Position numbers and translations under genes: made by a program. A DNA stretch of 64,000 bases from Vogesella alkaliphila. Lineage in GTDB: Bacteria; Pseudomonadota; Gammaproteobacteria; Burkholderiales; Chromobacteriaceae. Below, piece after piece: positions 26,168-36,140 of this stretch (within the stretch, counting starts at the first letter, position 1; the number at the start of each line of letters is the position of its first letter). The stretch lies in contig NZ_BMYW01000006.1 of assembly GCF_014652475.1 (NCBI RefSeq), forward strand, positions 181,398 to 245,397. The letters run 5' to 3'. A model generated the notes under the pieces. That model made no database searches. It was not told the origin of the DNA and was given only the letters and a program-made list of their open reading frames with translations.

Positions 26168-27984
26168 CGCTGCGCCTCTTTTGCGGGTGGCAGGTACGCT
26201 TGCAGCAGCGCCAGCCAATACCCGGCCTCCGCCGGCGGCTGGCCGCACGGAGCCTCGGCCACCACCTCCAGCCGCGAAATGCGGTCGAGCGGCAGCCCGG
26301 CTGCCAGCCAGTGGCCATTGCTCACCAGCAGCACGGCCTGCACCCGCCGCTCCAGCAGCAGCGCCTGCAGCCGGTGAGCTGCGTCTCCCGTCATCGCCAG
26401 TGGCTGGCCGTGCGCATCGAGACAGAAGTCATCGCAACAGATAAAGCAGCTGACGCCCTGTGCCGTCCACGCTGCCTGCCGCTGGCGTGCCGCTGCCAGC
26501 GCGGCCGCGGCGCCGATATAAACCTCGACCGGGATGCGGCCGCCAGCAGGCCACAGCTGCCGCAACATGGAGGTCAGATAGCGCCGGTACCACGTGCCGG
26601 CGCCCAGCTGCGGCGCATGATTGACCTCGTTGATCACCGCGCCGTTTTCATGCCACGGCCGCCGGATGTCAGGCGAAATGATATCCACCCCGGCCATCGC
26701 CAGCCCCAGCCGGCGGGCGGCACGGCAGGCCAGCGCGATGTTGTCCGGATGCACCAGCCGGGTCACATCCTCGTCCTGCGCACCGTCGATATTGCTGGGG
26801 ATGTCGCGCAGGTAGAGCGCCGTGCCGGCGGGCGGGATGCTGTGCCAGCCATAGCCCTGCCGGGCGAGGCAAGCGCTTGCGGCCTGATCCTTCGGCAGCG
26901 GCGGCAGGCGCCACCACAGCATCTCCCCCTGTCGCCGGCGATTCTCCGCAGCCAGACAGTGCGCGAGATCATGGTGACCATCGGCAACCAGCGCCGCCGG
27001 CCGGCGGCGCATCACGAACAGCAGTTCGCCATCCACCACCTGCAGGTGATGGGTATCGCCGGCGACCTGACGTTCGACAATCACCTCGCCGGCCACGGTT
27101 GCCGCCAGCCGGAAGGCCTGGCGGGCGTCAGCCTCGCTCGCCACGCCGACGCTCACCCCCTGCCCGCCCTCGCCGCTTGCCGGCTTGAACACCAGCGGTG
27201 CCGCCATGTCGCGCCATGCCAGCGCCGCATCGGCCTCCGTCGCCACCAGCCGCTGCTCCGGTACCGGCATACCGGCACTGGCCAGCCAGCGCCGGGTCAG
27301 CACCTTGTTGCCGCTGACCTGGATGCCGAGCATCGAATCCGTCTCCAGCCCGCCCTGTTGCAGCCGTCGTGCATGACAGCCCCAGCCGATCTGGTAGCAG
27401 CCCTGCCCCAGATGCTGCCACGGCAGTTTGGCCGCAGTGGCGGCGGCCAGCAGCGACAAGGTGGTGTCGTCAGTCGGATTGTGCCGGCACAACGGCCCGA
27501 TCAGGGTCGCCTCTAATTGCCGGTACAACACTTCGCTGGCGGCAAAGTGGCCGGGGTTGGCGAGGTAGCCGCTCAGCACGATGGCGGCGGCTTCGTAACA
27601 GCGTGTGACATCCGCCGCCGGGAAATACGTCACTTGCGCAATCGCCGCCTCTACCTCCCAGCCATCAGGCGCCACCGGCAGCAGCCGCGTGATCACCCCC
27701 GGCGTGAATACCGGGATGCGCGCCAGCCGCTGCAGCTGTGCGGCCAACTGCAACACGCGCCAGGCCCACTGCGCCACGCGCTGTTCGTCCTCAGACCACA
27801 AGGGGTCCATGGCAGCGGGCGTAACCGCCAGCCGGAATGTCTCCGCCAGCCAGCGGTCGGCCGCCAGCCAGTCGGAGTCTGGCGCCAGCGCCGCAGAGCG
27901 GAAGCGGAGAGCCTGTACCGGCTGGGACAGCCCGTAGCGGTAAACCGGCGAACGGACAGGCTGCAACTTGAGAATGTAGGTCAT
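26164..27984 (-). CDS. CphA-like ATP-grasp ligase, first of a pair
   Basis: The 606-residue paralogue has the same plan: N-terminal helical region (1-215), then SMLGIQVSGNKVLTRRWL, LVFKPASGEGGQGVSVGV and GVDIISPD with INEVNHAPQLG. The two ligases share their motif spacing but diverge elsewhere, which suggests different donor or acceptor specificities. The start at MTYILKLQPV has no Shine-Dalgarno; instead a terminator T-tract runs almost up to the ATG. The product is not known; a short amide-linked peptide or a protein or surface modification is possible. Confidence 0.85.
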   Translation of the reverse strand: MTYILKLQPVRSPVYRYGLSQPVQALRFRSAALAPDSDWLAADRWLAETFRLAVTPAAMDPLWSEDEQRVAQWAWRVLQLAAQLQRLARIPVFTPGVITRLLPVAPDGWEVEAAIAQVTYFPAADVTRCYEAAAIVLSGYLANPGHFAASEVLYRQLEATLIGPLCRHNPTDDTTLSLLAAATAAKLPWQHLGQGCYQIGWGCHARRLQQGGLETDSMLGIQVSGNKVLTRRWLASAGMPVPEQRLVATEADAALAWRDMAAPLVFKPASGEGGQGVSVGVASEADARQAFRLAATVAGEVIVERQVAGDTHHLQVVDGELLFVMRRRPAALVADGHHDLAHCLAAENRRRQGEMLWWRLPPLPKDQAASACLARQGYGWHSIPPAGTALYLRDIPSNIDGAQDEDVTRLVHPDNIALACRAARRLGLAMAGVDIISPDIRRPWHENGAVINEVNHAPQLGAGTWYRRYLTSMLRQLWPAGGRIPVEVYIGAAAALAAARQRQAAWTAQGVSCFICCDDFCLDAHGQPLAMTGDAAHRLQALLLERRVQAVLLVSNGHWLAAGLPLDRISRLEVVAEAPCGQPPAEAGYWLALLQAYLPPAKEAQR

Positions 27985-27995
27985 GAAAAAAACAT

Positions 27996-28026
27996 AAAAA
28001 ATGGCAGTGGCGCGAGCCACTGCCAT
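27996..28026 (-). terminator. Terminator between autotransporter and ATP-grasp genes
   Basis: On the minus strand ATGGCAGTGGC / GCCACTGCCAT (11-bp stem, 4-nt loop) is followed by TTTTT. It lies directly after the autotransporter stop and 12 bp before the ligase start, so read-through or a nearby promoter must supply the ligase operon. Confidence 0.88.
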
Positions 28027-28049
28027 GGTCAGTCATGCATGCGGCTGGC

Positions 28050-30011
28050 TTAGAACATCCAGCGCAGTTTGACCGACACGGTCTGGTTCAGGAAGTCGCT
28101 CTTGTACAGCGCATCGTAACGGCCGGTGATTTCCATCCCGCTGGCAGTTTTGTGGGTCAGGCCGAAACCGCCACGCACCTGCCACGGGCTGGGTTCCGCT
28201 CCGTAGGTGACAAACGCCGCATTGGGCGCGCCGGCAAAGGCCGACACGATGGACGAGCGCTCGTTGAGCGTATCGTAACCGACGCCGAGGTTGGCCTGCA
28301 GCTGGGTGCCGTTGCCAAGATCCCTGATCAGCTTGCCTTCCAGCGCCAGTACCAGCGCATCCGACTTGCGGCTTTGCACCTGCAGGTTCAGTGCGCCGGC
28401 ACCGGTTTCGCTGTAGGCCTGATCCTTGATCCAGGTGTAGTCGGCACGCAGCGATGGTGTGATGCTAGTGCGCTCATCCAGCACATAGTTGCGGCCGATA
28501 CCCAGGCCGGCATGCGCGGTGAAGCTGTCATAGTCGGAAGAGGCCGTGGACTGGGTGAACGCGATCCGGCGTTCGCCCTGCGAGTTGCCCTGGCCAATAT
28601 CCACCTGGAAATTCAGGTTGGTGCGCTCGTCCAGACTGTAGCTGCCGTAGCCGACCAGCTGATAGACATCCACTTCGCTGCTCTGCTTCGCGACCGTGGA
28701 CTTGCCGTCGATGTCGATATTGGCATAGGCCAGCGCGCCACCCAGGCGCAGCTGCGGCGACAGGGCGCCGTCGATCCCCACCGTCAGGCCACGGGTGCGC
28801 GCATCATAGCCGGCCACGCCGTCACGGTTTTCCTGCTCCGCCCAGGAGCCGAACGGTTTGACCCACACATGGCGATCGCTGAACGCCTGGTCACCGGCCG
28901 ACAGACCGGTACTGCCTTCGATACGGGCCTGCACGATCTGGTTGACGCTGGCCAGCGCATCCTGCGTCGCGGCGATGGAAGCACCGGTATGCAGCGGCAG
29001 GGTCTGCGACACCGCGTCGGACACTTCCTGCGCGGTAGCCAGCTGGCCCAGCGCATCGACCACTTCTTGCAGACCGGCGGCACCCGAATCCAGCACCTGT
29101 GCCGCGCCCAGCCCCGGGGTATTGCTGTTGTCACGCGCCGCCTGCTCGACCGTCAGCGCGCGCACGGCATCGATGTACAGGGTGTTGGAGACCACCCGCT
29201 GTTCGAAGTTGAACAGCGCGCTGTTGTCGGTGATCTGCGAGAAGGTGCCGTTGAAGGTATTCGTCGCGTGGATGATGCCGAAGGAGCTGAGGCCCGAGCT
29301 CAGGCTCAGGCCGCTGTTGGCCTTCACGTCCACATCCAGCGTGCCGTTCAGGTTAACGTTGGCCGCCTGCAGGTAGCTGTAGCTGCCCTCGTCACTGGTG
29401 GAGACGATGGCGACCCGCAGCGTGGCACCGGACTCCTGGCTGAAGGTGCCGCTCAGCTGTGCGCCGCCGGCAGTACCGCTGTTACGCAGGTCATTCCTGT
29501 CGGCGCCATTCTTGAGCGTCACCACCCCGCCGTTGTAGTTGAGCAGGTCGGTGGCGACGATGGAGCCGGCGATCTGGCCCTGGTTATAGATACTGATGTC
29601 CTGCGCTTCCAAGCCGCCGGCACGGTTCACGGCATAGCTCTGCCCCACAATCACGCCGCTGCTGCGGTTGTAAATCTGGGTCTCATGAGAGCTTGAATCA
29701 TCCTGCAAGTAGATCGCCGTGCTACCGGTAATGCGGCCACTGTTGTCAATGGAAGTAGAAAACTCGTTGCCCGTACTGATGGTAACGGCCGTATTGCCGC
29801 TCACATCGATGGCACCGGCAGAGCTAACGGTCAGGTCGCTGCATACCGTCTCCGCCGTAGTCGTCTCGGTGGTGACGGAGGTGGTGCAAGGAGTCGCCTG
29901 CGCCGAACCGGCGGCCAAGGCGAAGAAGGCGGCGGCGGTGGCCAGCACCAGCGGTTTTTGCTTGCTGGCAGGTTGGCCGCAGGCAGGACGGGTGGAGAAT
30001 GGGGTAGGCAT
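28050..30011 (-). CDS. Type V autotransporter (AidA/pertactin-like)
   Basis: The 653-residue protein has a signal region (about 20-45, ending AQATP), a Ser/Thr/Asn-rich beta-helical passenger (about 50-370) and a C-terminal autotransporter beta-barrel (about 385-653) ending KLRWMF with terminal Phe. The barrel inserts through BamA and the passenger is exposed outside. AGGAA precedes the chosen ATG. The passenger lacks known protease or lipase motifs; adhesion is a guess. A terminator follows. The adjacent oxygenase and ligases suggest a surface-linked locus. Confidence 0.88.
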   Translation of the reverse strand: MPTPFSTRPACGQPASKQKPLVLATAAAFFALAAGSAQATPCTTSVTTETTTAETVCSDLTVSSAGAIDVSGNTAVTISTGNEFSTSIDNSGRITGSTAIYLQDDSSSHETQIYNRSSGVIVGQSYAVNRAGGLEAQDISIYNQGQIAGSIVATDLLNYNGGVVTLKNGADRNDLRNSGTAGGAQLSGTFSQESGATLRVAIVSTSDEGSYSYLQAANVNLNGTLDVDVKANSGLSLSSGLSSFGIIHATNTFNGTFSQITDNSALFNFEQRVVSNTLYIDAVRALTVEQAARDNSNTPGLGAAQVLDSGAAGLQEVVDALGQLATAQEVSDAVSQTLPLHTGASIAATQDALASVNQIVQARIEGSTGLSAGDQAFSDRHVWVKPFGSWAEQENRDGVAGYDARTRGLTVGIDGALSPQLRLGGALAYANIDIDGKSTVAKQSSEVDVYQLVGYGSYSLDERTNLNFQVDIGQGNSQGERRIAFTQSTASSDYDSFTAHAGLGIGRNYVLDERTSITPSLRADYTWIKDQAYSETGAGALNLQVQSRKSDALVLALEGKLIRDLGNGTQLQANLGVGYDTLNERSSIVSAFAGAPNAAFVTYGAEPSPWQVRGGFGLTHKTASGMEITGRYDALYKSDFLNQTVSVKLRWMF

Positions 30012-30255
30012 AGCGATTCCTAGTCTGGTACGGGTGGCGACATTGTGATTACATAAGGACAACTTGAAAATAAAATGTCATAGCAACGGCCGCCTTATTA
30101 TCCAGACTGTGGTTTTTCGCACCCGAAAATCGGGGGCAAAAGGCTGTCAATACAGGCGTTACGCCGCCAATTGCCCAAACTGTCGGCACACAGCCCTCAC
30201 AGCAAAACTGCTGTTATCCAGCACATTTTATAAACAAACATTGAAAAATACCTCG

Positions 30256-30849
30256 ATGCAACAACTCAATCTTGCCCACATGGAGCTGTTTCCGACCCGG
30301 GTCTGGTCGGTCAGCCTGTCAGCCCTGAACGAACACGTGCCGCAATGGACGGCACAGATCGAATCGTGGCGGCAGCAGCATCCGGTTGCGGAGGGACGCT
30401 CCAACCGCATGGGCTGGAACAGTGCACAGACACTGTTTGACGCCCCCCATTTTCTGCCGCTGGCACAGGCGGTACGGAGCGTTTTCGATTTCATCTTCAA
30501 CGAAATGGGCCCGCCACTGCACCGCTATCAGCTGAAAGCCTGGGCCAATGTGCATGACGCCGGCGGCTACAACACCTTTCACAATCACGCCGGTGCCCTG
30601 CTCAGCGCCTGTTACTACCTGAAGGTCCCCGCCGGCAGCGGACCCATCGTGCTGCGCGACCCGCGCCCCGGCGCGCTGCTGTCACCGTGGCAAGGCAGCT
30701 TGCGCCCCAACGCCGGCAGCGAGATTTCCATTGCCCCGGAAGCCGGCCAGCTACTGGTGTTCCCCAACTGGCTGGAACATGGCACCGAAGCCCATGCCGG
30801 CAGCGAGTCGCGCATCTCCATTCCGATCAATGCCATCTTGGGTCCTTGA
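30256..30849 (+). CDS. Putative 2OG-Fe(II) oxygenase-like protein (TIGR02466-like)
   Basis: The 197-residue protein resembles a conserved family of putative 2-oxoglutarate/Fe(II) oxygenases: the iron-site segment FHNHAGALLSACYYLKVP, then the distal LLVFPNWLEHGTEAH and SRISIPINAI, where an Arg would bind 2-oxoglutarate. Substrates in the family are largely unassigned. It is divergent from the autotransporter, with a 244-bp shared intergenic region. The ATG has only a weak ribosome binding site. Hydroxylation of a ligase product or surface protein is possible, not shown. Confidence 0.72.
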   Translation: MQQLNLAHMELFPTRVWSVSLSALNEHVPQWTAQIESWRQQHPVAEGRSNRMGWNSAQTLFDAPHFLPLAQAVRSVFDFIFNEMGPPLHRYQLKAWANVHDAGGYNTFHNHAGALLSACYYLKVPAGSGPIVLRDPRPGALLSPWQGSLRPNAGSEISIAPEAGQLLVFPNWLEHGTEAHAGSESRISIPINAILGP

Positions 30850-31309
30850 GCCGCAGCCGACATTATCGTTTCCGGTATCTCCAAGGCCACATGGGTTCTC
30901 ACTTAAGCTGGCGGCTAGCCTGTTGCGGCAGATAGCCATCTCGCTTGATGAAGCGTTATCGGATCCGCCAATGCCAGGGCCCACCGGAAATCCGCACCAA
31001 TATTTGCCCAACGTCGAAGACTGGCTTGTCCTGCTCGTCAGTACATGAGCCTGTCCGAAAATCACGCCGCGCTACCTAGCAGGATTCGTATCGACGAAAA
31101 TCCGCACAAGCAGCCCTGGCGTTGCTCCACATGCGTAGCAACACTTCATGCAAAATAAAAAGCCGACCAAAAGGTCGGCTTTTTAGAAAACCTGACAGCC
31201 AGCGCCCAAAAAACACTATTAAAGATGCATTAATGATCTGTATCGGCCAGTCGCAATGTAGAGTACAAATTATCGTTGTTCAGTACACTCAAGCGTTGGA
31301 AGTGTCACC
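30850..31309. other. Gene-free region with lower G+C
   Basis: Between the oxygenase gene and convergent lipA. Composition is visibly more A+T rich than the neighbours. I find no supported gene; a terminator hairpin sits at 31157-31184. It could be a scar of lost DNA. Confidence 0.5.
31157..31184. terminator. Bidirectional terminator
   Basis: AAAAAGCCGACC / GGTCGGCTTTTT with an AAAA loop, with T-runs on both strands. Confidence 0.9.
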
Positions 31310-32257
31310 TTACACGCCAGCCTCGTGCGCCTGCACGTCAGCGTGATAGCTGGAACGCACCATGGCGCCGACGGCGGCGTGCTTGAAGCCCATTTCGTAG
31401 GCACGGGTTTCGTACTGCTTGAACACGTCCGGGTGCACGTAGCGCAGCACCGGCAGGTGGCCGTCGGTCGGCTGCAGGTACTGGCCGATGGTGATCATGT
31501 CGATATCGTGGGCGCGCATGTCGGCCATCACTTCGTACACTTCTTCATCGGTTTCGCCGAGGCCGACCATGATGCCGGACTTGGTGCGCACTTCCGGATT
31601 GCGCGCCTTGTACTCCTTCAGCAGCGTCAGCGAGTGCTGGTAGTCGGAGCCGGGACGGGCCTGCTTGTACAGGCGCGGTGCGGTTTCCAGGTTGTGGTTC
31701 ATCACGTCCGGCGCGGTGGCGCTGAGGATGTCCAGCGCGATGTCGAGACGGCCGCGGAAGTCCGGCACCAGCACCTCGATCTGGGTGCCCGGCGACTGCT
31801 TGCGCACCTCAGTAATGCAATCGGCAAAGTGCTGGGCACCGCCGTCGCGCAGATCGTCGCGGTCGACCGAGGTGATCACCACGTAGCGCAGCTTGAGCGC
31901 GGCCACGGTTTCGGCGAGGTGGATCGGTTCCTGCGCGTCCAGCGGGTTCGGGCGGCCGTGGCCGACGTCACAGAACGGGCAGCGGCGGGTGCAGATGTCG
32001 CCCATGATCATGAAGGTGGCGGTGCCCTTGCTGAAGCACTCGCCGATGTTCGGGCAGGTCGCCTCTTCACAGACGGTGTGCAGCTTCTGCTCGCGCAGGA
32101 TCTGCTTGATCTCGTTGAAGCGCTGGCCGTTCGGCAGCTTGGCGCGAATCCACTCCGGCTTTTTGAGCTTTTCGTCCAGCGGCACGATCTTGATCGGAAT
32201 GCGTGCCGTCTTGTCAGCGCCCTTGTGTTTTACGCCAACCTGGTTTTCCAGTTTCAT
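31310..32257 (-). CDS. lipA: Lipoyl synthase
   Basis: The 315-residue radical SAM enzyme inserts two sulfurs into octanoyl groups to make lipoyl cofactors. It has the auxiliary cluster motif [12 protein letters not shown] (about 61-72) and the radical SAM motif CTRRCPFC, plus the C-terminal RSSYHAD. The ATG overlaps the lipB stop (ATGA), so lipB and lipA are coupled. Lipoyl groups serve pyruvate and 2-oxoglutarate dehydrogenases and the glycine cleavage system. Confidence 0.97.
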   Translation of the reverse strand: MKLENQVGVKHKGADKTARIPIKIVPLDEKLKKPEWIRAKLPNGQRFNEIKQILREQKLHTVCEEATCPNIGECFSKGTATFMIMGDICTRRCPFCDVGHGRPNPLDAQEPIHLAETVAALKLRYVVITSVDRDDLRDGGAQHFADCITEVRKQSPGTQIEVLVPDFRGRLDIALDILSATAPDVMNHNLETAPRLYKQARPGSDYQHSLTLLKEYKARNPEVRTKSGIMVGLGETDEEVYEVMADMRAHDIDMITIGQYLQPTDGHLPVLRYVHPDVFKQYETRAYEMGFKHAAVGAMVRSSYHADVQAHEAGV

Positions 32258-32877
32258 GCTGTCTCCTTCATCACCGTCAGGTGTCGCTCCAGCTGCGGCA
32301 GCAGCCGTTCGGCGGCTTGCGCAACGGTCAGCGCAACGCCTTGTTCTTTGATTTGCGTGACCTTGAGGCCGGCATAGCCGCAAGGGTTGATCCACAGGAA
32401 GGGCGTCAGGTCCATGTCCACGTTCAGGCTCAGCCCGTGGTAGACGGCACCGTTCTTGATGCGCAGGCCCAGCGACGCGATCTTCTCGCCCGCGACATAG
32501 ACGCCGGGCGCGTTGACGTCGCCGTAGGCGGCGATGCCCAGCTCGCCCAGCATGTCGATGATCGCCTGTTCGATGCGGCGCACCAGCTCGCGCACGCCGA
32601 TGCCCATGCGCTTGAAGTCGATCAGCAGGTAGACCACCAGCTGGCCGGGGCCGTGATAGGTGACCTGGCCGCCGCGATCGCACTTCACCACCTCGATGCT
32701 GCTGGGCATGATCAGGTGCTCCGGCTTGCCGGCCAGACCCAGGGTGTACACCGGCGGGTGCTCGACGCACCACAGCTCGTCCGGCGTCGCCGGCGTGCGG
32801 CTGTCGGTGAAGGCCTGCATGGCCTGCCAGGTCGGCGTGTAGTCGACCAGACCCAGCTGTTTGACGAGGCGGCTCAT
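32254..32877 (-). CDS. lipB: Octanoyltransferase
   Basis: The 207-residue enzyme transfers octanoate from acyl carrier protein to lipoyl domains. Family motifs are [16 protein letters not shown] and [19 protein letters not shown] (catalytic Lys), followed by NPCGYAGL with the catalytic Cys. It precedes lipA with overlap and lies 3 bp after a ybeD-like gene, as in many proteobacteria. Confidence 0.96.
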   Translation of the reverse strand: MSRLVKQLGLVDYTPTWQAMQAFTDSRTPATPDELWCVEHPPVYTLGLAGKPEHLIMPSSIEVVKCDRGGQVTYHGPGQLVVYLLIDFKRMGIGVRELVRRIEQAIIDMLGELGIAAYGDVNAPGVYVAGEKIASLGLRIKNGAVYHGLSLNVDMDLTPFLWINPCGYAGLKVTQIKEQGVALTVAQAAERLLPQLERHLTVMKETA

Positions 32878-32880
32878 GAC

Positions 32881-33150
32881 TTACAGCGCAAACTTGACGA
32901 GGGCGTGGCTGGACAGCGCGCGGTAGATGTCGTCCAGCTGCTCGCGCGAGACCGCGGTCACGGTGACGGTCAGCGACACGTAACGGCCGCTGGAGCTGTC
33001 ACGCGCCACGATGTCGGTGATGTCCAGATCCGGCGCGTGCACGCGCACCACTTCGAAAATGGTGGGGTGGAAGTCCGGATGCTGCTCGCCCATCACCTTG
33101 ATCGGGAAGCGGCACGGAAACTCCATCAACTCTTTCTGCTCTTCACTCAT
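32881..33150 (-). CDS. ybeD: YbeD-like DUF493 protein
   Basis: The 89-residue protein has a ferredoxin-like fold pattern ([25 protein letters not shown], then [27 protein letters not shown]) typical of DUF493. Its function is unknown; the gene is very often found just before lipB, as it is here with a 3-bp gap. Confidence 0.88.
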   Translation of the reverse strand: MSEEQKELMEFPCRFPIKVMGEQHPDFHPTIFEVVRVHAPDLDITDIVARDSSSGRYVSLTVTVTAVSREQLDDIYRALSSHALVKFAL

Positions 33151-33178
33151 TGCTCTGTACTCGACTATTCCTGAGATT

Positions 33179-33212
33179 CAAGCTTGGCCGCGATCCGCTG
33201 CGGCCAAGCTTG
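33179..33212. repeat. Inverted repeat with variant motif arms, after dacA
   Basis: Perfect 13-bp arms CAAGCTTGGCCGC and GCGGCCAAGCTTG with an 8-nt loop lie 9 bp after the dacA stop. The arms differ from the standard repeat by one base in the variable part (AAGCTTGG in place of AAGGTTGG). No T-run follows. It may act as terminator and belongs to the repeat family. Confidence 0.6.
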
Positions 33213-33221
33213 CGTGGCGGC

Positions 33222-34364
33222 TTACCAGCCCAGCCACAACTTGATGCTGTCCCACAGGCGGCTGAAGAAGCCGCCCTCTTCCACCGCCTTCAGGGCCTGT
33301 ACCGGGCGCTCCAGCAGCACCTTGCCGTCCAGCGACACGGTCAGTTTGCCGACTTCCTGGCCCTGCTTGATCGGTGCGATCACCGGCTGCAGCGTCTTCA
33401 TCTCCGCCTTCAGGCGGCTGGTTGCGCCCTTGGCGACGGTGATGTGCACGTCGCGGTCAAAGCCGATGGCCAGCGTCGAGGCGGCACCCTTGTAGACCGG
33501 CAGTGTCGAGACGGCTTGTCCGGCAGTATACAATTTGGGCGTTTCGAAAAACTGCAAGCCGTAGTTGAGCAATTTCGAGCTTTCCACCGCGCGCGCTTCC
33601 GGGCTGGCGGTGCCGACCACCACCGACAGCACGCGGCGACCGTCGCGGCGGCTGGAGGCGATCAGGTTGTAGCCGGCGGCTTCGGTGTGGCCGGTCTTCA
33701 TGCCGTCCACGTTCGGATCGCGGTACAGCAGCAGGTTGCGGTTAGGCTGGGTGATGTTGTTATAGGTAAACGACTTGATCGAATAGGTCGGATAGTACTG
33801 CGGGAAATCACGGATGATCGCGGCCGACAGCGTCGCCAGGTCGCGCACCGAGGTAAAGTGCTCGGGGTCCGGCAGGCCGGTGGAATTCTTGAAGTTGCTG
33901 GCCTTCATGCCCAGGCGCTTGGCCTCGGCGGTCATCATCTGCGCGAACACCTCTTCGGAGCCGGCAATGGCCTCGGCCAGCGTCACGCAGGCGTCGTTGC
34001 CGGACTGCACGATCATGCCCTTGATCAGGTTGTCGACCGTCACCGGCACTTTCGGGTCGAGGAACATGCGCGAGCCTTCCTGCTTCCAGCCCACCTGCGA
34101 CACGGTCAGCGTCTGCTCCAGCGTCAGGCGTTTTTCCTTCAGCGCCTTGAAGGTGAGATAGGCCGTCATCAGCTTGGTCAGCGAGGCAGGATCGACACGC
34201 AGGTCCGGATCGCGGGCCGCGATGATCTGGCCACTCTGATAGTCCATCAGAAAATACGCCTTGCCCGCGATTTCCGGAACCGGCGGCACAAAAGCGGTGC
34301 TGGCCTGGGCCAGCGTGGAGAGAGACAGGGCGGCTACAAGCAGTGCAGAGGTAATCTTTTTCAT
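33222..34364 (-). CDS. dacA: D-alanyl-D-alanine carboxypeptidase (PBP5/6 type)
   Basis: The 380-residue penicillin-binding protein trims the terminal D-Ala of peptidoglycan side chains. It has a signal peptide (to AQA), active-site motifs SLTK (61-64), SGN (121-123) and KTG (223-225), a C-terminal beta domain and an amphipathic tail (FFSRLWDSIKLWLGW) that anchors it to the inner membrane. There is no clear Shine-Dalgarno for either possible start. It precedes ybeD-lipB-lipA. Confidence 0.95.
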   Translation of the reverse strand: MKKITSALLVAALSLSTLAQASTAFVPPVPEIAGKAYFLMDYQSGQIIAARDPDLRVDPASLTKLMTAYLTFKALKEKRLTLEQTLTVSQVGWKQEGSRMFLDPKVPVTVDNLIKGMIVQSGNDACVTLAEAIAGSEEVFAQMMTAEAKRLGMKASNFKNSTGLPDPEHFTSVRDLATLSAAIIRDFPQYYPTYSIKSFTYNNITQPNRNLLLYRDPNVDGMKTGHTEAAGYNLIASSRRDGRRVLSVVVGTASPEARAVESSKLLNYGLQFFETPKLYTAGQAVSTLPVYKGAASTLAIGFDRDVHITVAKGATSRLKAEMKTLQPVIAPIKQGQEVGKLTVSLDGKVLLERPVQALKAVEEGGFFSRLWDSIKLWLGW

Positions 34365-34598
34365 CAGAGGCAAAACACGATTAGGGTGGGTTCAAGGCAA
34401 AGCAGGCGGGGATTATACACCCAAGCCCGCGCTTCATTCGCGCCGCCGCGCAGGTTTTTCTTTACAAAACAAGCCCGCGCGCCGCGCCGACCGCCGCCGC
34501 AATGCAGCAATCTTTGCCTTACGGCGCTTTTCGCTGGCACTTGGTTCCTGTTAATCTGGTGATTCACAAAAAAAGACATCATCCGGACACCGATCACC

Positions 34599-36128
34599 AT
34601 GCCGCATCCCAAGGACTATCTAGAACGCATTCTTACTTCCAACGTCTACGACGTGGCCATCGAGAGCCCGCTGGACGTGGCGGCCAACCTCAGCCGCCGC
34701 ACCGGCAACACCATCCTGCTCAAGCGCGAAGACTTGCAGCCGGTGTTCTCGTTCAAGCTGCGTGGCGCCTACAACAAGATGTCCAAGCTGACGCCGGAGC
34801 AGCTGGCCCGCGGCGTAATTACCGCCAGCGCCGGCAACCACGCGCAGGGCGTGGCGCTGTCGGCGCAGCGCATCGGCTGTGAAGCCACCATCGTGATGCC
34901 GGTCACCACCCCGCAGGTGAAAATCGACGGCGTCACCCGCCGCGGCGGCAAGGTGGTGCTGGCCGGCGAATCGTTCAGCGACGCCTACCAGCACACCATG
35001 AAACTGGTGGCCGAAAACGGCATGACCTACATCCCGCCGTTCGACGATCCGGACGTGATCGCCGGCCAGGGCACCATCGGCATGGAAATCCTGCGCCAGC
35101 ACCCCGGCCCGATCGACGCGGTGTTCGTCGCCATCGGCGGTGGCGGTCTGGCCGCCGGCGTGGCCAGCTACATCAAGCGCCTGAAGCCGGAAATCAAGAT
35201 CATCGGCGTGCAGCCGGTCGATTCCGACGCCATGAGGCAGTCGATCGAGGCCGGCCACCGTGTCGAGCTGAAGGACGTCGGCCTGTTCGCCGACGGCGTG
35301 GCGGTGAAGCTGGTGGGCGAGGAAACCTTCCGCATCTGCCGCGAGCTGCTGGACGAGATCATGCTGGTCGATACCGACGCCATCTGCGCCGCGATCAAGG
35401 ACATCTTCGAGGACACCCGCTCCATCACCGAACCGGCCGGCGCGCTGGCGGTGGCGGCGGTCAAGACCTACATCGAGCGCGAAGGCTGTAGCGGTAAGAC
35501 CTTTGTCGCCATCAACTGCGGCGCCAACATGAACTTCGACCGCCTGCGCCACGTGTCGGAGCGCTCCGAGCTGGGCGAGCGGCGCGAGGCGGTGATCGCG
35601 GTCACCATCCCGGAGAAGCCGGGCAGCTTCAAGAAGTTCTGCAGCGTGGTCGGCAACCGTAACATCACCGAGTTCAACTATCGCTTTGCCGATCCGAGCA
35701 TCGCCCACGTGTTCGTCGGCGTGCAGATCAGCGGCAAGGAAGACGTTGGCCGCATCGTGGCCGACCTGCAGAGCAACGAACTGGACGGGCTGGACCTCAC
35801 CGACAACGAGCTGGCCAAGCTGCACATCCGCCACCTGGTCGGCGGCCACGCGCCGCAACTGAAGGACGAGCGCGTGTTCCGCTTCGAGTTCCCGGAGCGC
35901 CCAGGCGCGCTGATGCGCTTCCTGGAGGCGATGCACACCAACTGGAACATCAGCCTGTTCCACTACCGCAACCACGGCGCCGACTACGCCCGCGTGCTGG
36001 TCGGCATCCAGGTGCCCAGCGAGGACAATGCCGCGTTCCAGCAATTCCTCGACAGCCTCGGCTACCCGTGCGTGGAAGAAACCAACAACCCGGCGTACAA
36101 GCTGTTCCTCGGCAAGACCGTCCGCTGA
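34599..36128 (+). CDS. ilvA: Threonine ammonia-lyase, biosynthetic
   Basis: The 509-residue PLP enzyme makes 2-oxobutanoate, the first step of isoleucine synthesis. Lys53 in SFKLRGAYNK holds PLP and GGGGLAAG (about 179-186) binds its phosphate. Two C-terminal ACT-like domains (about 325-415 and 420-505) mark the long, isoleucine-inhibited form. Its length matches E. coli IlvA. The 3' end is followed by a large inverted repeat of the 14-mer family. Confidence 0.96.
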   Translation: MPHPKDYLERILTSNVYDVAIESPLDVAANLSRRTGNTILLKREDLQPVFSFKLRGAYNKMSKLTPEQLARGVITASAGNHAQGVALSAQRIGCEATIVMPVTTPQVKIDGVTRRGGKVVLAGESFSDAYQHTMKLVAENGMTYIPPFDDPDVIAGQGTIGMEILRQHPGPIDAVFVAIGGGGLAAGVASYIKRLKPEIKIIGVQPVDSDAMRQSIEAGHRVELKDVGLFADGVAVKLVGEETFRICRELLDEIMLVDTDAICAAIKDIFEDTRSITEPAGALAVAAVKTYIEREGCSGKTFVAINCGANMNFDRLRHVSERSELGERREAVIAVTIPEKPGSFKKFCSVVGNRNITEFNYRFADPSIAHVFVGVQISGKEDVGRIVADLQSNELDGLDLTDNELAKLHIRHLVGGHAPQLKDERVFRFEFPERPGALMRFLEAMHTNWNISLFHYRNHGADYARVLVGIQVPSEDNAAFQQFLDSLGYPCVEETNNPAYKLFLGKTVR

Positions 36129-36140
36129 ACCGCCCCGCCC

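Noticed and set aside
28035-29696. Long plus-strand frame over the autotransporter
   Set aside because: The minus-strand product has a signal peptide, beta-barrel and terminal Phe; this one is its shadow.
30850-31309. Possible transposase or gene remnant
   Set aside because: Composition differs, but I find no frame or terminal repeats that support it.
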